This document shows, piece by piece, positions 9,214 to 20,468 of a stretch of DNA of 27,590 bases (its first letter is position 1; every line of letters begins with the position of its first letter). The notes beneath the pieces are model-generated. The model did no database searches, was not told the DNA's origin, and saw only the letters and a list, made by a program, of their open reading frames with translations. Origin of the DNA: Amphimedon queenslandica. Lineage: Eukaryota; Porifera; Demospongiae; Haplosclerida; Niphatidae. The position numbers were made by a program, and so were the translations under genes. The stretch lies in assembly GCF_000090795.2 (NCBI RefSeq), contig NW_003547038.1:4965-32554 (forward strand). Direction: 5' to 3'.

Positions 9214-12200
9214 TCAAGCAGGTAATTTCGAGTACAGCTCATCAAAGACTTCCTTGTACCTCTGTTTGACAGCTGGTCTTTTAATCTTGAACGTTGGGGT
9301 CTGTAAATCATTTTCGACACTAAAAGCCTCCGAGATTAGTTCAATAGCTTTTGGCTAAATAATTACACAAAGGATGACAATATAAAATCAATATATAAGT
9401 ATATTTACTATCTCAAGCGAATTTAGGTTCTCTTTACGTGCCACAGACTGCAAATCATCGAAAATCATCTTCTTAATGTCCTGTAGTATGGAATGACAGT
9501 ATCTCACACACAGAGCCGGAATATTATTATTCATTACCTCATCAGTGCAAAGTTCTTCAAATGATTTGCCTCCTTTGTCATGTTCCCCTGCCCATTGGGT
9601 CAGTACTTCTTCATCCGGTACTACAATAGCCACACAGCTGCTCCTCAGACTGTCTCCATATAGAAACATTTGAGCAATGAAAGGAGATCGACTGCAGACA
9701 TTTTCAACTTTCTCCGGAGCAATATACAATCCCTTTAAGAAATAATAATAATAATTGGTAATAATGGAGAGCTAATTCTTTTATACTTGTGAGAGTTTAA
9801 AAATGTGCTTGACTCTATCAGTTATCTTGAGTGTTCCATTAGGGAGCCATTTACCAATATCACCAGAATGAACCCAACCATCTTCATCAATCAATGCCTT
9901 CGTCTTCTCCTCTTCCTTAAAATATCCACTAGTGCAAGAAGGACCCTTAAAGCATATCTCTCCTTCTCCATTTGATGCAAAGTAATTCAGATCAGGGACA
10001 TCAACTACTTTAACTTTTGCTGATGCCAATGGTGGTCCAACATGTCCACAGCCAGTATCAGCAGGTAGGGACATTGTACAGGCTGAAGTGACTTCCGTTT
10101 GGCCATATCCTTCAACCAGCTGTGAAAAAATGAAAGTGGCCTTATCAATTGTTTTAAAACTGGGACAAAAGCTTACGTAGCATCCAAAAGCGACTTGATA
10201 AAAAGCAACAACTTTTTCACTAATTGGAGCCGATGCAGATAAGATTAGTCTCACATTTCCTCCAAGCAATTTCTGTATCTTGCCAAATACAATCCAATCC
10301 CAAATTGAATTGCGTCTTAAAATACCTCTAGAATAAAGAAATGAAGCTTATAAACATTTATAATACAAAATTATTATAATTTTAAAAGTGTGGATTTGGC
10401 AGTTTTTTTTTGGTTATCTATTTCACAGTTTTTGCATACCTTTCAACTTCCGCAAGTTTATTTTTATAAGCAGTTTCAAAAAGCCACTTTTTTGCTTTGC
10501 TGCTCTCAACACTACTCCAAACCTAAACAAACAAACAAGCAAACAAATAAATAAATAAATAATTCAGAAACTCACTCTATCATAGACCCTATTCAGTAGA
10601 CGTGGTACAGAAATGAAGAGCGTTGGTTTCAAAACTTGTATGTCGTCAACAAGAGTCTTAACATCTCCTTGATAAAGACCAATCTGTGCCCCACACATGA
10701 ACATGGTTGCCTTAAAAAATTATTATAACTCATGGATAAAAACGGATATTATTTTTTACTTGAACACATCTCTCCATCATGTGTGCCATTGGTAGATATG
10801 ATATATGGACATCAGTAGGACCAATAACAACTGATTCTTCCTATAAAATAATAATAATAATTTATAATAGTACTATCAAAAACTTACAATCTGTTTCAAT
10901 ATCCCAGAGACATTGGCTACTACATTACCATGAGTCAGTATGACTCCTTTAGGCAGGCCTGTAGTACCACTGGTGTAGCATATAGTAGTTATGTCATTTG
11001 GAGTAGGTAACTAGTAAGTGTGAGTTATCGTAATAATAATTATTATCAAATTTTGATACTTTATCATTAAATTATTTTTATAATCTTACTACTGGTTCAG
11101 CTCTGTGTTCTTTCCCTTGTTCCTGTATCATTAATTATCAATAAGAGAGAGAGAGAGGGTGTCATTAGTGTACCTCCACTTCTTGAAAGGTGAACAGTTC
11201 AAGTCCGACATCAGCAGCTGCTTTCTTCTCGTCTTCATTGACCTCTGACCCAATAGTGATGAGCTTCTTAAGACTTGGACAGTTAGATACTTGACTAATG
11301 AGACCAGACACTTTTGATGAGTGACAGACAATACACTCTATGGTAGCTATAAAGAGAGAGAGAGGGAGAAGTTTGAAGTGATACTGAAAGGTTCTTCAGT
11401 AAGTACCTTGATTAATGATGTGTGCCACAGCCTCTGGTCCAAGTGTATCATACAGTGCCACAACAATACGTGAATAAGCATGACAGCTTTGTTCAATAAT
11501 CGTCCACTACATTAAAAACACACTAACAGATGCCATTGGTAACAGACAGAGACACACGGTCAATAGGTGAATGTGTCAATGAGTAAATGAATGAAGGAAT
11601 GTGCAAAATAGGACAGACAGACACTCTATTAGACTATCATTTTACTTCAATGCAATTTGGCGAAAATACTCCCAGAAATGTCTCTTGGCCTGCTGCTACA
11701 CCAATTTTACTGAGACCGGATCCAAAGTTCATAAACCTTTCCTCTACCTAAACAAACAAAAGAAGTTATTATTTCTACTTCATTAGTCTCTTCAAATTAA
11801 TAAACATCGTTACACAAACATAATTATAAATTAACATACCTTTGAATATGATATCCATTGGTATGGAGAATTGCTGTCCTCTCTCCAGCCCAAGCAATTA
11901 CCATCATCTTCAAGAGAAAGAAACAGTGTAGTGTCAGTAATTAGCTTTTACAAGTACAGCACAAGTTGCTACTTTGTACAAGTTATGAGTATTAACAATT
12001 TAACGTACTGGAAAAGCCCTTTCCACATTGAAATGCTTCATACAAGGTTTGTGCATCTTCAAATCTGTAACAGAGTAGTTCTCCATTTTGACATAAATGG
12101 GATATTCTCTCTCCTCCCTGTTATGGTAGAAAAATTAAGAGAGGGAGAGATAGAGGACAGTAATGGTCATGTAAAAGCTTAGCTTTTTGTTGCAATTACT

Positions 12201-12305
12201 GACTGGCAACAAAATGCTTTGTTCTTCCATCTGTATAACAGAGTGGAGGGCACTCTCAGCACGCCTTCTGTTCGTTCCCCTCAAACTGTTCGTCAAGCTA
12301 TCCAT
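9214..12305 (-). CDS. Long-chain acyl-CoA synthetase, copy B (complete)
   Basis: Same enzyme family as copy A: ATP-dependent activation of long-chain fatty acids. Sixteen exons: 12305-12204, 12117-12009, 11907-11840, 11747-11646, 11506-11407, 11346-11174, 11122-11090, 11010-10888, 10840-10760, 10710-10576, 10522-10440, 10327-10177, 10119-9787, 9732-9538, 9480-9409, 9354-9214; 666 residues, close to the usual ~700. Motifs in order: [19 protein letters not shown], the AMP-binding P-loop [70 protein letters not shown]. The first exon (34 residues, basic NRRR) shows no clear transmembrane segment, unlike vertebrate ACSL1; an upstream coding exon cannot be excluded. The start is the first in-frame ATG; an upstream open extension uses no ATG. 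The 65-codon exon 9732-9538 encodes the same protein sequence as copy A. Confidence 0.93.
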
Positions 12306-14012
<1,707 letters not shown>

Positions 14013-14018
14013 AATAAA
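14013..14018 (+). promoter_or_regulatory. Polyadenylation signal AATAAA for NUDT21
   Basis: The hexamer begins directly after the TAA stop. Only 97 bp separate this stop from that of the convergent DsbA-like gene. Confidence 0.5.
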
Positions 14019-14109
14019 AAAAGGAATTAAAACAATAACTCTAGTCTAATATTCTTAGCAAATAGCTTCTAAAATGTTTAGCAAAATAGCACGTGAAATA
14101 GCATAAAGT

Positions 14110-15377
14110 TTATGATGGTCTTGTCATGAGTTCATCAATCATTTTCTTCCAACCGTCGAAATCGAGTTTAACTGCGTCATAATCATGGACACCATTAATG
14201 ATGTACTGTGGAGTGCCTGTGATACCGCGACTGGCAGCGTATCTCCATGCATTGCGAGATTTAGTGTCAACCCTTTCACTCTTAAAACCAGCCATCACTC
14301 TATAAAGAAACAAAAACCACATCCATAATTAAATACTCCACTAAATATATGATTATACTTAGATGATGTAATATTGTAGCTTGGTTATTGTTAATGAAGG
14401 ATGAATAGTGGTACATGTGTGTCACATGCAGCATATAAATATTGTTGAAAGGAGAGAAATGAAGTGTTCTAATTTTAATTTTTCTTGGCTTACTTCTCTT
14501 TGGATACTTTGGTAGCAGTTTCAGTAAATTCTGCTATCTTTGCTTGTACTTGAGGCTCAGTCATATCAACAGCTCCAGTCAAAAACTCTAAAATGAATAA
14601 AACTTGCATCTTTTTTCTCTATTCAATGAGCATGTAGCTCTTTTGAAATACTTGTAGATACTCTACATATATTACGTATATTACCCTCTTGTTGCTTGAA
14701 GGCCTGTTCCAGGAATGTTACAAAGGCATCATCAGTCTCATTCCTATCGCCACGTGTCTCATTTCTCACCACCTCACCAGCCTTCTGCATGAAGAATGCA
14801 TTATGATGGTTGCTAAAAGGAGAAGAATTAAGAGAATCATATGTAGTGTGATTTGCTACTAACACCAATGGAAAGATATGGATCAGTATCTCAAGACCTT
14901 GTTTACCAGAATACTCTGATTCAATCTGCATGGATTGATGAATGCATATGGTGTAGGAGGTCAGTTTGATCCTTACCTGCTTCAGTGTGGGCCAACTGGC
15001 TGCAGAATCATCACATAAACTGGGCAAGAATTAGCATTACAAATAAAGTTGTATTTCTTTTCCTGCTTACTGGTCATAGAAGACTTCAAGGACAACTTTA
15101 GGACGGGCGTCCTCCAAATAAACAAAACCTAAAAGTAGCGAAAAAAATCAATAGTTAAAAGCAATAGTGTCATGATAATAATAAGACACAGATTTGTTCC
15201 TTCAATGTATACTTTCCTATTACAAGTATACTTGATAGTTTTAATGTTAGTTAGTGTGATTGGTGAACTATGTGAAGTTTTATTCTTACCAAGTGGTCTT
15301 TCTGGTACTGGTTCTTGTCCAGAAACAGCACAAGCAAGGGAAGCAAGGATAAAGCAAGCTATATAGAAGGACTTCAT
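14110..15377 (-). CDS. Secreted DsbA-like thioredoxin-fold protein
   Basis: Exons 15377-15290, 15128-15071, 15019-14977, 14925-14864, 14812-14685, 14587-14494, 14299-14110; 220 residues, all phases close. The first exon is a signal peptide (MKSFYIACFILASLACAVSG). The mature part starts a thioredoxin fold: PKVVLEVFYDHLCDDSAASW, where the DsbA-type CxxC is reduced to C51-DD-S54, then LKQIESEYSGKQGLEILIHI, HHNAFFMQKAGEVV, FLTGAVDM and the cis-proline loop GITGTPQYIINGV with W/K-rich tail. With one active-site cysteine it is more likely an isomerase/reductase-like or non-redox relative than a full oxidase; this is inference. The intron 14863-14813 is in frame in length (51 nt), so readthrough would only insert 17 residues; the splice joins FPL to NHHNAFF as in the family. 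Confidence 0.8.
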
Positions 15378-15525
15378 TGCTTCTTTAGTTGAGAAGAAGA
15401 AACTGCTGACACTGACTAGCTAATAATGATGAGTGCTGGAGTAATTTATGATGATCCAAAAAAGGAAATGATGTATCATATGAATATTATGAATGATGTG
15501 TCTTTGCATGTAAAGAGTCTATCAA

Positions 15526-17859
15526 TCATTTCTGTCTTTGAATGATGTCATTAGTAAGTGAATGTAGTTTATATTTCTCTTCACAGTCACTGAACTGAGC
15601 CAATACTCCTACTGCATTGCCAGCATACTGTCTGGCTAAACTTAAGCTTTTCTCTAAAGCTGATGACTACAAAAAGGAAAAGAGATGAAGCATAAAGAAC
15701 TCTGCAACAAAATTATTGAAGATTATGGGAGGGAACTTACATCAAGTACAGCTGCTAGAGCATACTCAACATCTCCCTTCTCCTTAAACTGCCTCTTTAT
15801 TAACTTGAGTAACTCTGGTCTCTGGGGAAAATGATTAGTGCTCATTTCTTTATTTATGATTAATATACTTCTTCTAATGCGTAGAGTACTGGAGCAGTAG
15901 CTAGTCCAAGTTTTAAGTCAACAGACACTGGTTTGCCAAAAGTTGATTGTGAAGCTTGAAAGTCAAGGACATCATCGATTATCTACAAAGGATTACAAGC
16001 ATAATAGTATGAAAGTTAGAAGTAGCAAATTTTCGGAAAAATACCCAAGGCTATAGCCCATGGTTTTTTCCAAAAAATGGCTCCGAAATCACCCCCCCCC
16101 CATTTTTATTACATTTTCTGATACATATTGATGTACTTATGCTACGTAGAAAGTTTGAGTTGATTCCAACTTCAAATTTTTGAGTTACCGCCATTTTAAA
16201 AAAGTAGCCAAAATCTGAAAAATACCCAAGGCTATAGCCCATGGTTTTTTTCCAAAAAATGGCTCCGAAATCACCCCCCATTTTTATTACATTTCTTGAT
16301 ACATATTGATGTACTTAAGCTCTGTAGAAAGTTTGAGTTGATTCCGACTTCAAATTTTTAAGCTACGGCCATTTTAAAAAAGTAGCCAAAATCTGAAAAA
16401 TACCCAAGGCTATAGCCCATGGTTTTTTTCCAAAAAATGGCTCCGAAATCACCCCCCATTTTTATTACATTTCTTGATACATATTGATGTACTTAAGCTC
16501 TGTAGAAAGTTTGAGTTGATTCCGACTTCAAATTTTTAAGCTACGGCCATTTTAAAAAAGTAGCCAAAATCTGAAAAATACCCAAGGCTATAGCCCATAG
16601 TTTTTTCCAAAAAATGGCTCCGAAATCACCCCAAATTTTTATTACATTTTCTGATACATATTGATGTACTTAAGCTCTGTAGAAAGTTTGAGGTGATTCC
16701 GACTTCAAATTTTCGAGGTACGGCCACTTTAAAAAAGTAGCAGAGCATTGATTCTGACCTGAAAAGCTAAGCCGGAGTTCTTTCCATATTGAAAAGCAGC
16801 TGTCAACTTCTCGTCATTCAAACCACTCAGCAATGCCACCTGTTAATAAATAAAAAATAAAAAATGATTTTAAATTTTTGAATCATTACTTACTGATTGA
16901 CAGGAATACGCCATCAAACTCGCCGTCTTTTTAAATGTTTTTTGAAGATACTGCTCAAATAAAATGTCTTTATTATCACTATAAGCATCCAGCTGCATAA
17001 CTTCTCCTGTACGCCACATTTAAAATACAATAATAATGATGATGATATTAAAATAAATATTATAATTTAATAAACCTCTGACGAGATCCTCCAGTACATT
17101 ACTCAGTAGATCAATAACTTGAGGATGGTTAGTGCTAGAGAGAACACGAGATGCCTCCGCTAATATAAAGTTACCAGTTAATACAGCCTATAATAAACAA
17201 CAACAACAACAACAACAACAATAATAATAATAATAATATTGCTGTAATAACAAAGTTGCTATGTAGCTTATGTTCTTTCATTAAACTATTTTTTGCAATA
17301 TTTCAAAGGATCTAAAATATAAAATTTGTTCATTAACCTTTCTTTCTCCCCATTTCTTGTTAACAGAGTCTTTCCCTCTTCTGATCCAGGCATTATCAAT
17401 CACGTCATCATGAATCAATGTCGCGGTATGAATCATCTCTGTAACCATAGCAACTGTACGCTGCTCCGGAGAAATAAAAGATCTAAACGCTGATGTCATG
17501 GGATAATCAAGTGAAGTATAATGAACCTTTTATAGCTTGTACAGTTAGCAGTGGCTGCCATTAAAAGACACATTGTAGGTCTTATTGCTTTACCTCTACC
17601 ATCAAATAAATAATGACTGCTCTCTTCTAATTCTTTATTTGAAGACTTTAGCTCCTAAAAATAAAAAAGTATACTTTTTTTTTTTTTGCAAAAAATTAAT
17701 GCAATTTAATATTGTATTTTACAAGTTTTATTTGTGTTATACCGAGTGAATGAGAGATGGTAAATTTTTGAGACAGTCTGCAACTTCAAGAGAAGCTGAA
17801 GAAGTCCTCGAGAGAGCTCTGATTGCTTTAATGGAGGCTGAAGACATTTTCTTAAACAT
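15526..17859 (-). CDS. PDSS1: All-trans polyprenyl (decaprenyl) diphosphate synthase subunit 1
   Basis: Catalytic subunit of the heterotetramer (with PDSS2) that builds the ubiquinone side chain from isopentenyl and allylic diphosphates in mitochondria. Exons 17859-17743, 17654-17543, 17489-17338, 17187-17076, 17006-16894, 16839-16759, 15982-15869, 15821-15741, 15666-15526; 340 residues. The N-terminus (MFKKMSSASIKAIRALSRTS) is basic and Ser-rich, typical of a mitochondrial targeting peptide. Family landmarks: YLFDGRGKAIRP, first Asp-rich motif DDVID (residues 104-108) in LIHDDVIDNAWIRRGKDSVN, DLVRGEVMQL, FKKTASLMAYSC, QYGKNSGLAFQ and second Asp-rich motif DDVLD (about 232-236). Both metal-binding motifs are intact, so it should be catalytic. 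The 776 bp intron 15983-16758 is almost all tandem repeat. Confidence 0.95.
16031..16745 (-). repeat. Tandem array of four ~178 bp repeat units in PDSS1 intron
   Basis: Equivalent bases of the core (the G of GTACTTA) fall at 16133, 16311, 16489 and 16666, giving periods of 178, 178 and 177 bp. Units are very similar to each other and are in the reverse orientation relative to 371-781 and 22088-22818. Each unit includes CCATGG, GGCTATAGCC-like sequence and a C-run of variable length (six to ten C) before ATTTTTATTACATTT. They fill nearly the whole intron. Confidence 0.95.
17197..17237. repeat. (ACA)n/(ATA)n microsatellite in PDSS1 intron
   Basis: A run of CAA triplets passes directly into TAA triplets. 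Confidence 0.9.
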
Positions 17860-18031
17860 CAAAAAAATTTTTTGCAGAAATTATTGTAGGTGTGGCTAAT
17901 AAAATATTCATAAAAGGCGTGGTTACTCTGCACAAATAGGCGTGGCTTGATGGCGCCAGAATTTAAATTTGGCCTTGAAATTTAGTTGTAACTATTTTGC
18001 CTTTTGTTCGTTCTCCTCTTGTTTTACAGCC
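17860..18031. promoter_or_regulatory. 172 bp divergent promoter, PDSS1 / Brambleberry
   Basis: Three related boxes lie in the same orientation: GGTGTGGCTA (17889), GGCGTGGTTA (17916) and GGCGTGGCTT (17939). They resemble KLF/Sp-type CACCC boxes. No TATA box is evident. The spacing implies one shared promoter for two unrelated genes. Confidence 0.5.
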
Positions 18032-20208
18032 ATGCAGTTAAGTCTAATAATCACAATCTTTCTCTTTTTGGGCCAGACTCGCTCCTGGTGGCCATTTTCT
18101 GAAGAGGAAGAGAGAAAGAAGGAGGATTTGGGCCCTGGACACAAACCACAAGTAGAATTTGACGAAGAAACTGTTAGACTGGCTCGTTTTGAGAGTGTCT
18201 CCTTGCAAATTGAGCAAAAGTTTCTCGACGAAGCAAAACAGCTCCTTGGGGTATCTCCTTTACAGAAATGCCAACACAGGGTAAGTAGGTGAGCATGGTT
18301 TTAAATTATTCCTCCCTCTCTCTCTCTCTCCCCTTCAGGTAATGATGCTCCTAAACAATACGTGTCACGATATGGATGATGAGGAACATGCTAAGTTGAG
18401 TGTGAGACTCATGAACTGCCAATCACAAGCAGAGGGACGTCCCACCTTTAAATGTACAGAAGAAATGGTATGTATAACATAATCGGAACACATGTACATC
18501 ACATGTACATCACATGTACGTCACATGTATGTCACATGTCTGCACCAACATGCAGGGAACATTATTTCATTATAAAATTGCATGTCTTAATCCATCATTA
18601 TCATCATCATCATTAATCCATCATACAGAGTATAGCAGACTGTACCAGAGGAATGGACCCTGATACCTGGACTACCTATCACATCATTAGTAACAGAGCG
18701 AGGGCACTCTGTTATGTGAGGGCACAGCAGCAGTTTAGAATACAAACTGAACTAGTTGTCAATCGGTTAAAGAGTGTCACTTTGCAGCACCTCAAAGATG
18801 CTGAATCTTTAGCTCAAATCAATGAAAAGGTATTGTATTATGTGTAGGAATATTTTGATGATTTTTAATTTAACCAAGAACCTGTTTAAATGATTTTAAA
18901 TTTCAGAAAATACACAAAAAATTATGTGCTTTATATCTTATTTTTGATCAATTTTAATTCTTCACTCTGAGTTGTTTTTTGCTTGATAGTTACGTGAAGA
19001 GACTAATGATGCATTAACTGATTTAAAGAGAGGACAAGTTGACATATTGGAGCATCAGACCAACATTAAGACTTCACAGGAAGTCCTCAACTCTTTTATG
19101 CAAGGAAACATTAACACTGTCTCTGGCATGGGGACACTGTTGAAAAAAAGATCAGAAGAATTGCAAAATGTCACGGATAAACTTCACAAGCATATAGGTA
19201 ACAAGACATTAGCACTATAGGTGAGTGCTTAATAGCAGCCTTGATTTCTCTGTTATAGATTTAGCACATTCCAAGTCTGTCCAGCAGGAGAAAGAAAGGC
19301 TAAAACTGCAGGAAGCAACCATCAAAGAATTGGATAAACTAAACAAAAATGTGAAGGAAGTCTGGAATGGAATAGGTAAAGAGAGGGAGATGAAAGGAGA
19401 AATATAAAAAATTCTTTTCCTACTAGATTCAGTTACACAGGATTTATTTATGAAGTTTAAAGAACTCACTTCTTACCATCAGAGAGTAATGACTAACATG
19501 GAAGAGATGAACACCTCCATTTCAAACCTCCTCATTTTAATAAACACCATGAACACTGGTCTCACTGATAAATTGAGCTATCTTAATGATACTGTAGGCG
19601 GCACTCAAGGATCTCTACATGTTGTGATCAGCATTGCATCTCATTTATCTTTTTTCCTATTCTGTGTACTTGTTTCTCTGTTCCTGAGGTTACCTTTCAA
19701 ACCAAGGCTGTGTCTATTTGTGCTAATCATCAGTAATCTTATGATTGATGTCAAGTTCATGGTAGGGCTGAGTTTCATGGAACTAGTCTGGACTTTAGTA
19801 GCTGTTATAATAGGTGAGGAGAATTATGTTTATTTCTTGACCTGTCTGTCTTCTTTAGGTTATTATGGCTACCAAAGACTCCATCCTTTTAAGATTAACC
19901 TCAGACAGCAACCAAAGTCCTTACCTCAGAAACAGCAACCCTCTCCTAACCTTCCTCCTCCTCTTCATCATAATGACATCATTGATGATGATGAGCTATC
20001 TGATGATTCCAGTGAAACCCCATTACCCTCTTTCCCTCCTCCTTCATCTCCGCTAAGACCAGCTGTTACTTTAACTCCTCAGAGATTCTCTTCTGTCGGT
20101 AGCCACAGAAATATGAAATGCTCCTCTCTAACTCGCTCCGGGTTACCGTGCCAACTGAATGCTCTCCCTCCTTCCCCTTACTGCCACAGGCACAAGAGAG
20201 CAAACTAA
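18032..20208 (+). CDS. Brambleberry / GEX1 / KAR5 family nuclear-fusion protein
   Basis: Family members act at the nuclear envelope in karyogamy or pronuclear fusion. Exons 18032-18280, 18339-18467, 18629-18829, 18990-19197, 19259-19375, 19427-20208; 561 residues. A 45 nt in-frame GT-AG segment (19814-19858) may be a further intron (546 residues if removed). Order: signal peptide (MQLSLIITIFLFLGQTRS), WWPFSEEEERK, a cysteine-rich region (CQHRVMMLLNNTC, MNCQSQ, FKCTEEM, ADCTRGM, RALCYVRAQQQF), a long predicted coiled coil (about residues 150-335), then three hydrophobic segments after GGTQGSLHV, and a cytosolic proline-rich tail. The tail ends in C-x8-C-x10-C-H-x-H (CSSLTRSGLPC, YCHRH), a zinc-binding-looking module. 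The domain order matches zebrafish Brambleberry as I know it. Start chosen because it opens the signal peptide. Confidence 0.85.
18488..18541. repeat. ~12 bp minisatellite in Brambleberry intron 2
   Basis: About five copies of CACATGTACATC, with variants (GTACGT, GTATGT). The unit itself contains the palindrome ACATGT. Confidence 0.85.
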
Positions 20209-20468
20209 ATTATTGTTGATATTATTATTTTTAAATCTGCTCTACTGAAAACTGACCGTGTATAAATATAATTATTTTTGACTTCATCATCTTTCAATTG
20301 ATAGTCCATGTCTAACTAACTAACTGTACTGTGATTGTTGTTCCTCTGGTTGTCGTGTTTTGTGTTAATTTTATAAATAAATTCTCTCCACTCAACAAAA
20401 AAGATTATTATCAAATAAAAATGGTCGTGCAAGACATTAAAAAAAGATTATTGTATAATAATTATTCT

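Noticed and set aside
11131-11331. Minus-strand frame of 66 codons
   Set aside because: It is an off-frame reading of ACSL-B exon 11346-11174 and the following intron; the correct frame gives [16 protein letters not shown].
14813-14863. Continuous open frame across this stretch of the DsbA-like gene
   Set aside because: A good GTTAGT donor and polypyrimidine-TTTTAG acceptor remove 51 nt in phase and join FPL to NHHNAFF as expected for the fold, so I treat it as an intron.
16051-16281. Open frame of 76 codons on the minus strand
   Set aside because: It lies wholly in the 178 bp tandem repeat, inside a PDSS1 intron. The unit length is not a multiple of three, so no frame is kept across units.
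16031-16745. CRISPR-like regular repeats
   Set aside because: Units are 178 bp and contiguous without unique spacers, in an animal intron.
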